From: Macrocystis pyrifera
Lineage: Eukaryota > Sar > Phaeophyceae > Laminariales > Laminariaceae
Assembly (NCBI GenBank): GCA_031763025.1
Contig: JASSKH010000016.1
Location: forward strand, 2,418,001-2,482,000
Direction of reading: 5' to 3'
DNA length: 64,000 nucleotides
The number at the start of each line of letters is the position of its first letter. The stretch's first letter is position 1. This document shows positions 33,300-45,540 of this stretch, piece after piece. The notes beneath the pieces were generated by a model. It was not told where the DNA came from. It did not search any database and saw nothing but the letters and a program-made list of their open reading frames with translations. The position numbers and the translations under genes are program-made.

Positions 33300-34080
33300 C
33301 AGAACTTCCGTAGTACCCTCACATCACGTCGCTCCAAACGGACTGCTGCTGCGGCTGATACAGTGACGGACGGTAAAGAACTTCACGATGAGTCACATTT
33401 CTACTTTAGCCTCCTCCTGTGCCAATTTCGTATACTTCGCATGATTCACCTTTACTGGCACTGCCCAAGCTCATGGTCTTGTTCCGAGTAAATATATCGT
33501 TTGAAGCGTAGTTACGTTTACGCCACGTGCTAAATCCGATCATGCGTTCTAAAAGGGCATTCATCCACACCCGCTATCAAACCTGCGTTAGTGGAAGTAG
33601 TCGTAAGAAGGTGTTGATAAACACCCACTCTGCACGGGAAAGGTCCACTGGTATTCGAATCACACCTCTCGATATTTTTGTTCAAGCGCCGGCCGCTACA
33701 ATTAAAGCACAAAAATATAAGGTGCCCTGTTAGGTATCGTAGATCACGCCAAATCTCGCCTTGTTCCATTCCGATCTCAGATTTATCGTATATCCTTCGA
33801 ATTTCATTGTGATCATCGTCTTCTGAGTCGCGTGGGAGAAGTTCCTCCCCTCCTACTAGATACCTATATCGGAGCTTCCTGCAATCTCCGCAGTATCTCG
33901 ACCACCCAAATGAACTGCCTCTCTCTCCCTACTGTGATACCAGCCGGGTTCCAAACTAGTACGGCCTACAGCTGTCTTGGATTACCACGCCTATGAATGA
34001 CACCGTACCATTCGATTCCTCCAACACCAAAGTAGCGTGATAAACTCCTTTCCAAATTGTTTCCTCTCCCAGCTGTTTCT
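33300..34080. other. No gene seen; may hold the 3' end of the minus-strand YR element
   Basis: The stretch lies just beyond the recombinase domain of the minus-strand fossil element. I looked for split terminal repeats matching sequence near 38.3-38.5 kb and saw none. Frames are short. Confidence 0.35.
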
Positions 34081-34084
34081 CCTA

Positions 34085-37000
34085 TGTCACCTTTGCAGCC
34101 GCAGGCTTACGTGGCACCCTTGTGTAGTCTCCTATGACATGCGTGTACATCTTGTACGCGTCGGACCTCTAACTCCCCTCTCTCTGGATCGCTCGTTCCA
34201 ATATGTCTCCCCCTGCCGCGAGCGAGGTTGCTCCTCCGATACGCAACGAGTGCAGGGTGAATTTATCCGGATTCTAGTCTGGCTTCGACACGACCTTCTT
34301 GATTGCTCGGTGGGCATGACCGTCCCCAACCGCTCTTACAGCCTTGCCACATCGATGCATGGAGAGGGGGGCAGTGTGGGGAAAACAAGAAAAGTATGCT
34401 ACCAACTCCAAGATAGAGGCAGCGGGCCCGCCGTCCGCCTTATAGGACGACCTTGGCGCCCCCAATTTGATTCAAGTCCTCATACGTACGCTCCCAATCT
34501 GTTCATGATCACCTTTATGCTTCTCAAACCGCACCTCTACCTTGTGGACTTGCTGCCGTTGCGCCTTTCCCAACTGTATGCCGTTAGCGTAACAAGTCAC
34601 TTGACCCCGCGTCAGGTAGTGCAAGGGATGCACCGCCCCGAATCAGAAGGCGAAAACCTCGACTGATGTCATCAGCGGCGAAACTCAGGCATAACGATAA
34701 CCACAACACCGTTCCCTCCGGACCCCATGCCAGAGTGAGGGTTTCTCCCGCGAGAATCATGCCGAACGATGCCAGTAGGAAAACGCGTTGTGGCGTTCCG
34801 GCCGTCACTTATGCCTGTGCAATACCTCTGAGCACGCACTGAACCACGGGAGCCGTGAACGGTAGATCGACTCTCACGCGCAATCGATGGAAGTACTGCA
34901 CCGTCGCGAACGGTCCGGAGATCCTATTTTTCAGATTTCCGTTTGACGCACAACACCACGAGGCAAACTCGATCGATGCGCAGGCCTTATAACTGTCCGA
35001 ATCACTCCACGCCAGACGCTCCGGATAACCCATCGACCTGCGAAAGGTACACCAAGATCGACGACCAGACTCGTACGCGCGCCTTGTCGAGTTCGCAACT
35101 GAGCCCCATAATGTCGGTGCGGAGGGCCGTACCTGTCTTCCCCAGCCTCTGCTCCAGCCAATACATGTTTGGGACGGAGCGACTGACGGTTAGGGGCGAT
35201 AGTGGGACCATCCCATCGCGACACACCGTCCGCCAAAACATTCGCACCAGCCAATACGCATCTCTCGGCAACCGAGTATTCGCATCAATGCACCCACCCT
35301 CGGCTTGCGTTCTCTGCGGCATCGAATGACGCAGTGAATGGCCGGTATATTGTCGGCCCGCATTAGGATACTCTCGCCGACATGTTGAGGCCTCTACTGT
35401 GAACGCCCATGTCGTGAACACGATGGCGAACAGTTTCAAAACGTCAATAGACAACTCATCTCTCTGTTGCACGTGTGACCGGAAGCGGTCCTGTGTGTCG
35501 GCATCGAAATCGACCCCCCACCACAGCCCTGCTTCCAGACAACCCTCCCCCCGTCCCGCCCCCGGAGGCAATGCTGATGAGCGTGCTCGAGTGGGGCTGC
35601 AAATGAACTTTCACCAACGAGGCGTACCGGGTGCCTGCCCCTCCCGGGCCCATCGCCTAAGCTACCATCAGCCGCCTCAACTGGAGAGATCGGCGTGGAA
35701 CTCGACACCGAGGCGAACCTGCGACCGACCCGAGCCCAAACGGTCGCCCTCCGCCGGACCCCGGACTTCTTGTGCCAGGTCTGTACAGGGAGCATGCCTA
35801 ATCGGTTTAATATGCGTGTCACGAAACACGTTCATAGTCGCACGACTCACATACGTGCAACAACTCCCCCATCAACAGATGCAACTCGGATTCTGAAGCG
35901 TCGGTCCCCTGGCCACTTCACGAGCAACTCGCGAAGCTGGCCAAATTTTCCTTGCGGCAGAGAAAGCGGGCATCGTTACGATATCGAGCACCCATTCTTA
36001 GACTTCCAGTCGCGTGTGCCACAAGGGCACCTTCGTCGGCACCAATAACGGCGGGTCACCTGCTTGCCGTTCCATGAAAAGGCGGCCATGGACAGATCCC
36101 ATGCTCTGGGACGCCCGCAAGCGTCGGTCACCTAAAAAGGAATACTGTGTCTCTACCCAAACTGCATCATCTACGTACATTCGAGTACAGAACGGCTTGG
36201 CTGCCCCCCCCCCATCCCCCGGAGGTACCCGGTACCCTGGAGGTACGCGAACGGGATATTCACCTACCGCCGGCTGGCTGACCGAAACGTGGCAGGTGAC
36301 CGACTGGCCAAACGGGGTGATGCCAGCGTTCTGAGATCTCGCGTTGACATGTGCATGTTCAAGGACGGCCGAACTCGAACAGCAGAACCTTTGGCTATTC
36401 CGCCAGCCAACCTGAAAGCACCTATAGACTACGACCAAATCATGAAAGGCGTACGCGAACAGGGGCTAGTTAGGCTACTCCACGGGAATTTGCCGAGAGG
36501 TGTCCTTCGCTTCCATTTTGATCAGCAGGATGAGCGTGGGGGCGACCGACGGGCGACGGATGCCTAGCCCTACCGTAATACGTGGCCTAGTTTACAGGGA
36601 GGAGCTGGCGAAGAATTCGTGTTGGTGTTGACGCCCGCCACAGATGTCTCTAAACTCAGGTAGTGGATAATTCGCATCTTCGAGGAGGACACCGTCACTC
36701 CGCTGGGTAAGACATGGGGTCCGGGGAAACGGTCAGCCGCATCCCGGTACGAAAAAATCATGCCTGACCCGCACCCTACATCCCCGTCGCCGTCTACCAC
36801 TACCGGCACCCCGTCAGTACTAATTTTCACTGGCAGGTCGAGCTGCGGGAGCCGCTTAGTATACCCACACCAGAACGCCACCCGCCCCGCGTTCACGCGC
36901 GAAACGGCCACTGATATTCCAGAGCCATCCTGCACGTGACCCCCCTCCTTAGGTAGACACAAAAAGTAAATATCTACTCTCTGCCCATGCTAGTGCCTGC

Positions 37001-38300
37001 TCTACACCCCCGGCTCCGGCCGCTTCCGCCAAATCATGTACCGATCCCTCGCACGTACGAACCAGGGCCTGCCCACCTTGTGCTGACCTCACGGTCGGTT
37101 GACAAGGCCCGCCCCCCTATTCGCGCCCGGCGGCCGCTGCGACCGACGCGGCGACGCCTCGGGCAACGCCCCTCCCCCCCCCGATGCTCCCGGAGACGTT
37201 CCAGCCGCTGATAGGTTGGCACGGCCGTCCCACACGGGCGCTCCTGATGACGTGCCGCCTCCCCCGTCGCTACCGTTGCTTGCCCGTTCGCTGCTCCCGC
37301 CGCGGCTATTGTCGCCAGCTCAGTACTTCTTGTTAGCGGACTCGGCATACACGCATTCGTCGCCGAACCGGCAGGCGCGCGTCCCTTCCCAAGCATGGCA
37401 GTCGCCATGGACATACCCGACGAGGTCTGGCGGTCGCGCTTCTCCGCGCGCCCTCACCCCGCCACCAAAGACGCCGCGGCACATAGGAACCCCTCCCCTA
37501 TGTATTAGGAGAGAGCTGACAACGTCGGCCTAACCACGCAGGACATGTTCGCCATATTTAGGGGTCTCGCCTTTGAGACAGCCACCGCCACGGTCGAGAG
37601 GCACTGGCAGTTCTCCTACATGTCGGCGTCGATCATAATGGCCATGAGTATCTTGTTCTCCGGCACGACGGCTTTCACCCGGTGCCTCCGGCAATGGATC
37701 CGGAGATCGTTGAGACGAATCTGGAAACGGGCCGCCAGCATGATGAGCCCGTCCGCGCCGTCCTCCGAAACCACCCCTTTCACCACGACCGCCGGTATGG
37801 TGTCGACCATGATTTCCAACTGCTCTGGCAGAAACATGTTCGCAGCCAGCCGGGGAGTGTCGCCCTCGGTAGTGTACACCCCAACGCGGAAATCGGTGGA
37901 GGCTATACTGTGCTGGCTGGTCGTCTCGTCCGACGCGAGTGCCAGGTCACCGAGCAGGGCCTGCATTCCCGCCCGCTTCAGGTTGTACACCGCCGTTTTT
38001 ATGCCATTGGTGATCCATATATTGTGGATGCAAATGAGGCGGCACGCTGCGAAGACCTCCTTTTCGTCAGTTCTCGCCCCCCGCCCCGACGTAGGGTTTT
38101 CCTCCACGTGGGTGCCAGGCGACCGGTACTCCGCGATGGGAAGCTGCATCAACTGGCACATGTCGACGGCCGCCTCCCGGTCGTCGGTCATGGCGGAGGC
38201 CGCCTCCTGCGTGAACGTGAGTTGTTCGTGGACCTCGCGGAGTTCTTCCGGCAGCTCGCCGTTCGCCACCAACAACGCGTCCGAGTCGCGGTGAGTTTGC
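34085..38300 (-). mobile_element. Fossil tyrosine-recombinase retrotransposon (DIRS order), minus strand
   Basis: Parts run high to low coordinate. A gag-like frame of about 220 residues lies at 38275-37616, with a Cys-rich patch near 37400. The reverse transcriptase region has a YVDD box at 36177-36166. The RNase H region spans about 35600-35000, ending in a LADGVSRWD motif near 35220. A tyrosine recombinase has its catalytic HSLRIGG box at 34251-34231. This order (gag, RT, RNase H, YR) and the absence of a DDE integrase define the DIRS group. The copy is broken in many places (well over five by eye) and clearly old. I could not locate its termini. The recombinase box differs clearly from that of the 49-58 kb element, so this is another lineage. 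Confidence 0.75.
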
Positions 38301-38671
38301 AGCCCCCGAAAAAGACACGAGCGCAGTGGGTGCGGGAGCCGATGGCCCGCGTAGTGCTGCCGTGGCGGTGCGTCCTCGCCCAGTCGCCGTGCTGCGAGCG
38401 GTCGCTAACCCCAGCCCCCGTCAGACGCCTTTTCTCATGGCTGACGGCACCTGGTTGCGCAACTGCATGTCCAGGAAGGTGGCCGACGAGGGGTTGGGGA
38501 AGGGGTGGATGGACGCGGAGGGAGGGGGGGGAGCGTTACTGATTGATTGCTAGCCTTAATCCTTTGACCATTCACCACGCATCTCTTTCCACACGGATCA
38601 CCATTCCTACTCTTATTAGAGACACCTCCAACATTTGGGCGCTCATTACGTAGCTTTCATCTATTTCATAG

Positions 38672-39213
38672 TGTTAGAATGTACGATAGAAGAACTGTCT
38701 ATTGTTCTGATCTTGACAGATCTACGATAATATGAGACAAGATTATCAGTCGGGGAAACAATAAGAGTACTCGTAGTATATCGTATCATATGGTACTGGT
38801 ACATGGAATATTGAGGGTACTGACACATGATCAGATCATGAGGGTCATGTAGACATGTAGGACATGTAGAGTAAGTTGTGACCAACTTACTAGGCATGTG
38901 ATCACACAAGTGTTGTGAGCCCCGCCGAGCTCACTCCCGAACACTACCCAACACAACACCGCTCTGTAGAGCACGGCCACATACGCGCCACCCATCAAAC
39001 CATCTCTTTCCTTTCTGTTCTATTGAACAACCGTAAACCTCACGGTCACTAGGTCCCACCAAGCCACCTGCGTGTTTCTCCAAGAGAGATCCACACGTGT
39101 TTCTCCAAGAGAGATCCACACGTGTTTCTCCAAGAGAGATCCACACGTGTTTCTCCAAGAGAGATCCACACGTGTTTCTCCGCGAGAGATTCACATTATT
39201 ATTATTTCTATCA
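38672..39213. mobile_element. Solo LTR (copia-like), nested in the LINE
   Basis: A 542-bp segment begins TGTTAGAATG and ends CTATCA, with the 5-bp target duplication CATAG at 38667-38671 and 39214-39218. Removing it restores continuity with the second LINE copy at about 42550 (ATTACATAG). TGTTAGAAT is a common start of Ty1/copia-type LTRs. No internal region is present, so it is a recombination remnant; the orientation is not certain. It is younger than the LINE it interrupts. An intact duplication suggests modest age. Confidence 0.75.
39071..39195 (+). repeat. Five tandem copies of a 25-bp unit inside the solo LTR
   Basis: The unit contains GTTTCTCCAAGAGAGATCC with period 25 bp. The first four copies are nearly identical and the fifth has drifted. 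Each unit carries an ACACGTGT core across the junction, an E-box-like palindrome. Tandem repeats in an LTR often act as enhancers in this class; that is an inference here. Confidence 0.85.
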
Positions 39214-40425
39214 CATAGAAACTATGCGCTAATCGTATCCCCTCCCTGTTTGTCCGCCTGTGGCCACCATCTATCTCCTAGGGTAGCGAACGTTTTCTCG
39301 TTGCAATCTAGTATATCAAACTCCTCCATGTCACATTCGTCTATTTCCCTCACCTCCTCATCGAACATATCCCGTTTCTCCCTGCGTATTCCAAATTCTC
39401 CTACTATCTGATTTCCACTATCTATTGCTTTGCCACACGGGCACATCTGTGCACCTAGTTCCTTCTCCTCCCGACTACTAGTATGCCCCTTTCTTCTTGC
39501 TGGCAGGTCCAAGTCACCTGGACGTTTTCGCAGTTTCAGCGTTTCCTGCGAAGTCCATTGCGCCGTGCAAATACGTTTTCATTTATATTCCTTCGCTCAA
39601 TCCCTTGTATATCTCTAAGTGTTTTTCCGATTCCACCTTGTTTCTTAGCGCTATCTTCTCCCTTCTTTCTATCCCTTCTTCTACGTCTGCCTTGTACCTC
39701 TCAAACCTCCCGGTGGACATCACCTCTTCTTGTTTTCCCCCTATATCCTTCCACTACGCTATTTTACCATATTCCAGCTCGCCTATTTATTACTTTCTCG
39801 CACACAGATTTATCAACTACGGCTTTCAACCATTTTTTTGACACGGTCCTTACATCAAATGTTTCATTTCAACTCTTCTTGTCTCTTTTTGTCTTGCTTG
39901 AGTGGATATATTCCCAGCTCCACTCTTAATACTGTATTACTAGTCGTACTTGAGTATCTTGGGAGTATTTTAGCTGCTGTCATTCATACTGTTTCCAACT
40001 AGTTTACGAGCTTCGCGTTCCCTTCCCACACGTTCCCGCATATTCTAGCTTTATACTATCACATTCATCAAGATACATATCTTAACCATAGTGTCAAGGA
40101 TCAAGTCTGTTATCGCATCCATCATGTCTACGTGTGCTATTCTCTTTCTTATTACTATTGATACATGGGTATCCTAAGAGCTGTCTTTTCATATCTCTCG
40201 CCGAAGTACGTATACAGGTCTACGATCGGCAATTCATCTTCTCCCACTTCCCACTGAAATTCACCGGGTTCACCTTATCTTCGTTACAAACAGGTACTGT
40301 GCATTTCTTGACGTTAGCCGTCACCCTCCAATTCCTAGTGTATCTAGCGCCTTCTCTAGCAGTCTCTGAGATCGTTCGGGTGTTTCTGATATCCTCGCGA
40401 AATCTTCCACAAGCATCAACCACTA

Positions 40426-41165
40426 CGATGCGGGTGGGGGGGTGGCGGTTATTGTCGTGTGTTTTTGTATTCCCTTCACCGGCGAGGGGGGTGGCCGTGA
40501 TCTGTCTCCCCCTACCCTGGCCCCCCTGCTTCTCCTTTCCTGCATCACCTACGTGGATGTGGCCTCTACCGCACTGCCAATGGGCGAGTACAGCACGACA
40601 GCACGGATACCACCCGAAAAGGCCCAAAACGGAGAGGGCGTGGGGAGGCGTGGCAGCGCTGTGCTCCGCCCCCCCCAGTGCTGGTTGCCTCTGCAACTCC
40701 CTTTTTAGCTGGTTGCCTCTGCAGCGGTCGCCGCCCTGTCCCAAATGTGGTGATTGATCGGTAAGTACGATCCCACCCCGGCCAGCATGGCTTGTGTGTC
40801 CCGTGGCGAGAAATAAATCTCCGCCATGCACGGACTCGGGGAACAGGGGTAGGCTAGGGCGGCAGAATGGTCGCATCTCAGGACGTTGTGCACGGGTATG
40901 TCCGCAGGGTATATTCTCAGTAAACAATGCCCCCCCCGTAACCACGAAGGAAGAAACAAATAAGTAGATAGCTCGAGGGCCACGACCGATCATCTTTGTG
41001 TGTGTATGTTTTCTTCTCTTTGCACTGATGGTCTTTCGGCGATACTTTTTGATATTTCGTTCGCACTCGCGAGCTAGACAGGGCAACTCACTTCGAGCCG
41101 TGGTGCCCGTTGTCTAAATAGGACAACCAATAAATGGCCGTGACGGGTTGATCACCCCGGTCATG
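40426..41165. other. No gene seen
   Basis: GC-rich flank between LINE copy 1 and the R array. A 25-bp duplication (GCTGGTTGCCTCTGCA) occurs at about 40680 and 40710. Confidence 0.35.
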
Positions 41166-41169
41166 CCGT

Positions 41170-41775
41170 GCTAAATCATTTCGTTTCCGCGGGTGGTCAT
41201 GACGATATATTATCATCGCGCGTTTCCACCCAGTTCCAGATGGAGCGTGTGAGGGGGTGTACTCATTATCGTGCATGGCCGTAATCATATGACCATGGAC
41301 CCTTGCATCCCTACAATACCAGGACGGAGCGCGTCGAGTTTTCACCAACCAGGCAGACATTGCTTGCATCAAGCGCGAAGCGCCATGAGATGTTGGGCGA
41401 GACGCATGAAGGGTGAGCTGCATCCTGCTAAGCACCGCTTTAGAGGCGGATTTTCTTGCGTATGGATTACAGCATCAATGAATTGATTTAATTTCTGGTG
41501 TGGCCACTTCCAGAGACAGCAATGGGGTTACTATGTAACTGCCCCGTGGGTGCCTCACCATATACACACTACGGGATACGATCATCCCCCTTCTGCGGAG
41601 TGAAGGTTCTCCCCGCACAAAAATGATCTAGCTTGACCGCCAGCGGTGGTAGCCGCCAAAACACATAAAAACACGGTACCCTGGCTGTCTAGCTCACGCA
41701 GTGAGAGGCGTGTTTTACAGCGTCGTCGCCGACCGACACAAACCCAACCTATATCTACCAGGTATATAATGGGGG
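41170..41775 (+). repeat. Dispersed repeat family R, full copy
   Basis: The best copy. It starts with a CGGGTGGTCATGACGATAT and TTTCCACCC segment, a G run and TGTACTCATTATCGTGCATGG (41251-41271), then follows all landmarks of the 20-kb copy to ACCAGGTATATAATGGG. Similarity to that copy is high by eye across about 500 bp, so the family moved or was copied fairly recently. Confidence 0.75.
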
Positions 41776-41803
41776 GGAGAGGGAGGGGGGGGGGGGGGGG
41801 GGG
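41769..41803 (+). repeat. G-rich tract at the R unit junction
   Basis: A purine run of G with two A-containing breaks joins the end of one R unit to the start of the next. The same position in the 20-kb copy also has a G run (20538-20548), so the tract is part of the family. Confidence 0.7.
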
Positions 41804-42427
41804 TGCACTCGATAGGAGAGATGTACTCGATCTCAGGCATGACCGTAGTCCTATGACTATAAACCCTCGCATCTCTACAATGCCGGGAAGGAGCATGTCG
41901 GGTTTTCATCGACCAGGCTGACATTGCTTACACCAAACGCGAACCGCCGTTACGTGTCCGGCGAGTCGCACGAAGGGTGAGCTGCATCCTACTAATAACC
42001 GCTTGTGAGGCGGACTTGCATATGGATGACAACTTCAATGAGTTATTTCAGTTTCCGGTGTGGTCACTTCCGGAGACAGCAATGGGAGTATATGTAACTG
42101 CCTCTTGGGTGCCTTACCTTGAACACTACGTGATACGATCAATTCCCTTGTGCAGAGTAAAGGTTCTTTACTTCGCACAAATGATATAACTCCGCCCCTC
42201 GAGCGGTGGTACCCGCCGTCTCCACAGCGGACCCGCTCCTTGCCGTCTCCACGAGAAGCCACTAGTAGGCGGTCATGCATCGAATGTTCCCATCGTGCCG
42301 TTCTGCCCAGATCAAGCTGGAGGGGAGCACTCCCCCCCTCACACGGGTGGTCGTACTGATATGTTTTCATCATGTGTTTCCACCCGGGTCTCAGCAGCGA
42401 GGGGGGGGTGGGTAAGTGTACTCATTT
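41804..42427 (+). repeat. Repeat family R, second tandem copy and start of a third
   Basis: A diverged unit at 41804-42195 is followed at about 42210-42425 by the leading part of a further unit (CGGGTGGTCGTACTGATATG, TTTCCACCCGGG, G run, GTGTACTCATT), which ends exactly where LINE copy 2 begins. The LINE appears to have landed in this unit, because another R segment lies beyond it at 45325. Confidence 0.65.
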
Positions 42428-44755
42428 GTTGCTTGCCTTAGTCGGTTGACCATTGACCACGCATCCCTTTCGATACGGAGCAATATTCCTACTGCTAATA
42501 GAGACATCTCCAACAATTAGGCGCTCATTTCGTTGTTATCATATATTACATAGACACGTCTTGCTAATCTTATGCCCTTCCTTTCTGGCCGCCGGTGGCC
42601 ACCATCCATCTCCTAGGATAGTGATCGTTTTTGCGTGGCTATCTAGTGTATCAACCTCCTTCAGGTCACATTCGTCTATCTCCCTCATTTCCTGTCCTAA
42701 CACATCCAGTTCCTCCTTGTATATTTTCACATTCTCCTACTATCTGATTTATACTCTCCAATGCTTTGCCACACGGGCACGTCTGTGCATCTACTTCCTC
42801 TTCCTCCCAGCTACTGGTATACCTCTTTCTTCTTCCTGGAAGGTCCAGGTCACCTACACGAAATCGCAGTTTCAGCGTTTTCGCGAAGTCCGTTGGGCCG
42901 TGCAAACACGTTTTTTTATTATATTCCTTCCCTCAATCCCCCGTATAGCTTTGACTATTTTTTCGATTCCGCCTTGGTTTTTAGCAATACCCTTTCCCTT
43001 CTTTCTATATTATCTTCTACTTTTACCTTGTACTTCCCAAACTTCCCGGCGGACATCACCTATTCTTGGCTTCCCTCTATATGCTTTCATACTTTCTCAA
43101 CTACGCCATTCCACTTTATTCCAGCTCGCGCGTTTGTTACTTTCTCCCATGCAGCTCTGTCAACTATGGCTGGCAGCCTCTTTGTTGCATTGTTCATTAC
43201 TTTATATTGACATTTCAACTTTTTCAAGTCTTCATTGGTCTTGGGCGGGTGCATTCCCAGTTCTGCTCTTAATACAGTATTCGTAGGCGTCGTACTTGAG
43301 CATCTTTAGGAGTTTTGTCAGCTGCTGTCATCTGTAATGTTTCGAAATGTTTTACGAATTTAGCGTTCCCTTCCCGTAGTTCTCTTGCATATTCTAGCTT
43401 TGATACTATCATATTCATCAGGATGCACCTCTTAACCCTATGGTCAGAGTGCGAGTCTGTCAAGATCGCATCCGTCTTGCGCACGAGTGCTTACATTTTC
43501 CTATTACTTTGCTTAAATGAGTATCCCAATGGCAGACTTTAGCGATCTCCACGCCAAGGTAGATATACAGGTCTACGATCAACAATTCGTCTACTCCTCA
43601 CTTACAACTGAAATTTATCGGGTTCACCTTGTCCTCGGTACAAACGACTACTGCACATTTCTTGACGTTCGCCGTCACCTTCCATTTCCTAGTGTATTCT
43701 AGCACCTGTTATATCTGTTTATGCAATCCTTCGGGTGTTTCTGATATCACTTCGAAGTCATCCGCAAACATCAATCCCGACACCGCATCTTCCCTTACCG
43801 TGACTCCCTGCCTTGCTGCTTCGACTGCTACTATCCGGTCGTGAATATATATCTTGAATAGTTTGGGTGACAACGTACATCCCTGTGCAGCTCCTTGTAG
43901 AATATCAACATACATCGATATTTTCCCGTCCCGCATCACAGCACTTTTCGCACATTCCGTCATCTTTATCATCAACCTCCACATTTTTCCTCTGATTCAT
44001 AGGTCCGACAGTTTTTTCTACATTTCATCTCTCCATACTGTGTCATAGACTTTCTGTACATCTAGAACGAAACAGTACGTTGTCAGTCCCGCGTCTTTCC
44101 TACCTTGGATTATTTTACGTAAGGTGTACACATGGTCTGCGCAGCTACGGTTCGGTCTGAACCTTGCTTGCCCTTCGCTTCTTTGGTCTTCCTTCTCCAT
44201 CATCGTTCCGATTCTATCGTTCTAAATCTTACAAAATATTTGGTGTACTGTGCTTAGTAGCGTTATCCCTCTACAATTCCCGGGTCAGCCTTATCTCCAT
44301 TATTGAGTAGGTTTACTACTACTCCTTATTTCTACCTCCTAGATGCGTACTCGTTTGTTCATATCCAGCTATACAACGTAACCATCGTGGTAAGCATTCC
44401 TTCTTCCCCGTACTTCATAAATTCATTCACTATCTGGTCTGCCCTTGCTGTCTTCATGTTCCTACCTTTAGCTACACGCTTCGTCACTTCTTCCCTTGTG
44501 AACTATCTTTGTGACCCTTCCGAACCACGTTCTTCCCTTTCTGATGCATTGACGTTCGCCTCTGCCTGCCCGTCGATTTCCTTCTCGAACTTCGCGGCGA
44601 ACATCTCGTTGGCTGTAGGTGTTCCTAGCTTACGGTACTGCTCTACTAGTACTTCCCTTGTCCCCTTCGAACCACTAACCCTTTTACTGTTCTGTACTCA
44701 TAAGGTAGCTATTCCCGTGTTTGTTTCTCCTGATAGCCTAGGGTTTTGTTAGTGG
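42428..44755 (-). mobile_element. LINE copy 2: reverse transcriptase of a non-LTR retrotransposon
   Basis: Read on the minus strand from 44755. A linker has FTREEVTKRVAKGRN. The RT has EGQARFRPNRSCADHVYTL (44180-44120), FVLDVQKVYDTV (44070-44035), LQGAAQGCTLSPKLFKIYI (43905-43850) and the catalytic GLMFADDFE (43790-43764). Then comes the VTANVKKC thumb, and a C-terminal part with CPCGKA (about 42775) and LGDGWWPP (about 42600). The endonuclease is absent or beyond recognition. Several stops and frame changes show it is dead. Copies 1 and 2 share a 3' end, so they are one family; the clade is unresolved, and it differs from the LINE at 8.1 kb. Confidence 0.85.
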
Positions 44756-45002
44756 GTGAACTCGCGAAAATCCCACACTACTCGGAAGAGATGACTCTTC
44801 CGGGTAGATATCTCCACCGCACTTGCCCCTCTCGGGGGTGAGGTCGGGTCAAGGTGCCCTAGCCCCAGGGACAACAGCAGGCTATTCTGATGTTGCAACA
44901 GGAACTATGAGTTAATTTGACACACGGTACGATATTTAAACGTGGAAGTGTGGTGAGCTGAAGATATATTTTACCAATCCGCCGGAGGATTATAAAAAAG
45001 TA

Positions 45003-45180
45003 GTTACTTGAGTAATTTCATGTCTAAATATGGTTTTTGTATCAGATGGGAAAAAAAAAAAAAACTGATTAGTTCAATTGTTTCACGTCTAAATCTTGTG
45101 TTTGCGTTTCGGAATGGGGAAAAACATTTTCGTTGAGTAATTTCATGTATAAATCTGGTTTGTGTTTTATTATGGGAAAT
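45003..45180 (+). repeat. Three tandem units of about 62 bp
   Basis: GAGTAATTTCATGTCTAAAT-type units start at about 45012, 45073 and 45134, each ending in a GGGAAAA run. Confidence 0.6.
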
Positions 45181-45324
45181 TAACTGTGAATCGTGCATAT
45201 TGTGTTGTGCTTGCTTTACCGGTGGGTCTGGCTTTTGAGCTATTATTTTCATGGTGTCTGTGTCTGGTCTGGTCTATGTGGCGTTCGTGCCGCAAGGAGC
45301 AGGCTGTACATTGCATGTCTGGTG

Positions 45325-45540
45325 TCTGGTGGCTTGTTTTACAGCGCCGCCGCCACTCGACGCCAACCCATCCAGATTTAGAGGACGGGAGGTGGAGGGA
45401 TGGGGGGGTTGGGGGCTTGAGCTGTAGTGCGTGTTTTCTTCACAGCGAACCCCCCCCCTGACTGTTTCCAAAACAGGACACGACTCAGTGGTCGTGTATC
45501 GAGATATTTTCGTCGTGCGTTTTCGCCACGTCAGGCCGAG
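45325..45540 (+). repeat. Repeat family R fragment
   Basis: GCTTGTTTTACAGCGCCGCCGCC, CGACGCCAACCCA and a G-rich run match the end of an R unit. They are followed by a CAGTGGTCGTGTATCGAGAT segment like the start of the next unit. This is probably the far side of the R array split by LINE copy 2. Confidence 0.5.

Larger units (their letters stand above)
38546..40425 (-). mobile_element. LINE copy 1 (5'-truncated, split by a solo LTR)
   Basis: Minus-strand non-LTR retrotransposon, homologous along its length to 42428-43830. It encodes the end of the RT (RNWRVTANVKKCTV near 40320) and the C-terminal region with a zinc-ribbon-like CPCGKA motif (about 39430) and LGDRWWPQ (about 39275). The 5' end is cut at about 40425, typical of LINE insertions. 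The 3' end is near 38546, starting (plus strand) with a GACCATTCACCACGCATC-like segment shared with the other copy at 42450. Frames are broken. The minus-strand frame at 40220-41086 fuses this tail to unrelated flanking DNA by chance. Confidence 0.8.

Noticed and set aside
33640-33700. Minus-strand B-box-like GTGATTCGAATACC
   Set aside because: No A box at the right distance and no cloverleaf.
37682-38542. 286-residue plus-strand frame
   Set aside because: Antisense shadow of the gag-like part of the minus-strand YR fossil; Arg/Val/Pro-rich with no domain.
40220-41086. 288-residue minus-strand frame
   Set aside because: Its last ~70 residues are the tail of LINE copy 1 and the rest is GC-rich flank fused by chance; not a gene.
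42453-43286. 277-residue plus-strand frame
   Set aside because: Antisense of LINE copy 2; the Ser/Phe/Leu-rich composition is the usual shadow of Glu/Lys-rich coding.
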